Source: Methanoregula sp. (GTDB lineage: Archaea; Halobacteriota; Methanomicrobia; Methanomicrobiales; Methanospirillaceae). Taken from it: DNA of 5,240 nucleotides. Where the stretch lies: positions 1 through 5,240 of the forward strand of contig NZ_PIZH01000145.1 in the NCBI RefSeq assembly GCF_002835825.1. The letters are read 5' to 3'. The notes under the pieces were generated by a model. It had not been told where the DNA came from. It saw only the letters and a program-made list of their open reading frames with translations, and did no database searches. The number at the start of each line of letters is the position of its first letter. Positions within the stretch are counted from its first letter, which is position 1. A program made the position numbers and the translations under genes. Shown here piece by piece: positions 4,448 to 5,240 of this stretch.

Positions 4448-5240
4448 ATGAAATTCAACAAAGATGAGGTCTGCATTTTAATTCCTACCCTGAATGAAGG
4501 GCCGACTATTGGAGGGGTGGTCAGGGAATTCAAGGCACTTGGCTATAACCACATCCTTGTGATGGATGGCAGGAGCACGGATAACACCGTAAAGGTTGCC
4601 CGTGAGGCTGGTGCAAATGTCCGGACGCAATCCGGGAAAGGAAAAGGAAATGCAATCATCGAGGCATTTGAGGTCATCGAACAACCCTACATCCTCATGC
4701 TTGATGGCGACGGCACCTACTCTGCAAAAGATGCGGAAAAGATGCTGACACCATTGTTCCTCGGGTTCGACCAGGTAATCGGGGACCGTCTCATCAATGC
4801 CGAAGAAGGTGCATTTTCCCGGTTGAACCTCTTTGGCAATCATATGCTCAATATGCTCTTCAAGATCGCCCACAGCCGCGACCTGCATGATATCCTGTCA
4901 GGTTACCGGGCATTCACGAAACTTGCCATCCACCAGATGCACTTAAAGGAGAAGGGCTTTGAGGTTGAGACGGAAATCTCGGTAGAAGCCGTGCGGAACG
5001 GCCACCGGATCATGGTCGTACCGGTAAAATATTCCCGCCGCCCTGGTACTGCAACCAAACTTTCCCCATTCCATGATGGAATAAAAATCGTCAGCACGAT
5101 ATACCGCCTCGCACGGGTCAACAATCCGATGTTCTATTTCGGTATGATGGGACTCTTCACGACCCTGCTCGGGCTGCTTACCGGAGTATATGTCTTATTA
5201 GAATGGCTCAACAATATCGAACATATCCGCCTTACCATTT
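4448..5240 (+). CDS. aglJ: AglJ-type family 2 glycosyltransferase for N-glycosylation (3' end cut by window)
   Basis: The first 264 residues of a GT-A family 2 transferase. In Haloferax volcanii, AglJ puts the first sugar on dolichol phosphate to begin the lipid-linked glycan used for N-glycosylation of the S-layer and other surface proteins. Seen here are the nucleotide-sugar-binding start LIPTLNEGPTIGGVV (11-25), VMDGRSTDNT (38-47), the QSGKGKG loop (61-67), the DxD metal motif DGD (86-88), VIGDR (110-114), the LSGYRAFT box (150-157), FEVETEISVEAV (171-182) and NNPMFYFG (225-232). This order closely matches AglJ as I recall it. A membrane segment runs from about 229 to 252, and more may follow beyond the edge. 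The start ATG has no Shine-Dalgarno site. Other DPM1-like dolichol-phosphate transferases are the main alternative. The gene is divergent from DUF99. Confidence 0.85.
   Translation, partial: MKFNKDEVCILIPTLNEGPTIGGVVREFKALGYNHILVMDGRSTDNTVKVAREAGANVRTQSGKGKGNAIIEAFEVIEQPYILMLDGDGTYSAKDAEKMLTPLFLGFDQVIGDRLINAEEGAFSRLNLFGNHMLNMLFKIAHSRDLHDILSGYRAFTKLAIHQMHLKEKGFEVETEISVEAVRNGHRIMVVPVKYSRRPGTATKLSPFHDGIKIVSTIYRLARVNNPMFYFGMMGLFTTLLGLLTGVYVLLEWLNNIEHIRLTI

Noticed and set aside
4478..4888. A 136-codon minus-strand open frame
   Set aside because: It lies wholly opposite the aglJ coding sequence, which carries a full set of glycosyltransferase family 2 motifs.

Overview
The window looks like ordinary chromosome from a methanogenic euryarchaeon, most likely of the order Methanomicrobiales (Methanoregula-like). 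The evidence is the gene set: a DUF99 (UPF0215) protein, an AglJ-type dolichol-phosphate glycosyltransferase, a HypE/AIR-synthase-like protein with extensions, a pilin with an archaeal type IV N-terminus, a TPR protein and a small rubredoxin. Starts lack clear Shine-Dalgarno sites, and A/T boxes lie about 26-30 nt ahead of several of them, which is archaeal promoter architecture. The order-level assignment is inferred from protein style and was not tested by a search.

Layout. Positions 1-264 hold no convincing protein gene. They contain a near-palindromic TATA element (78-89) with GC-rich foldable sequence starting about 25 nt away on each side, so they may hold one or two structured RNAs. 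On the minus strand, a TPR gene (2588-1632) is followed after 43 bp by the AIR-synthase-related gene (1590-265). Positions 2610-3014 are an AT-rich gap with a tandem 12-bp repeat placed between two possible divergent starts: the pilin-like gene to the right (3015-3575, +) and a doubtful 45-codon ORF to the left (2939-2802, -). The pilin-like gene converges with, and overlaps by 20 bp, a rubredoxin gene (3747-3556, -). A DUF99 gene (4409-3819, -) lies upstream of the rubredoxin on the same strand. A 38-bp divergent promoter region separates DUF99 from aglJ (4448 to beyond 5240, +), which is cut by the window edge.

How the genes may work together. AglJ starts assembly of the lipid-linked glycan for N-glycosylation of surface proteins, and the pilin-like protein is a plausible secreted surface protein, but no operon links them. 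DUF99 and rubredoxin may be co-transcribed. The TPR and AIR-like genes may be co-transcribed, although the AIR-like gene also has a good promoter-like box of its own. I found no mobile element, CRISPR array, rRNA or canonical tRNA. I see no clear new defence or metabolic system. The most interesting unexplained items are the structured leader region at the left edge, the repeat-bearing divergent promoter near 2965-2990, and a regular Cys-Cys ladder in the TPR protein.
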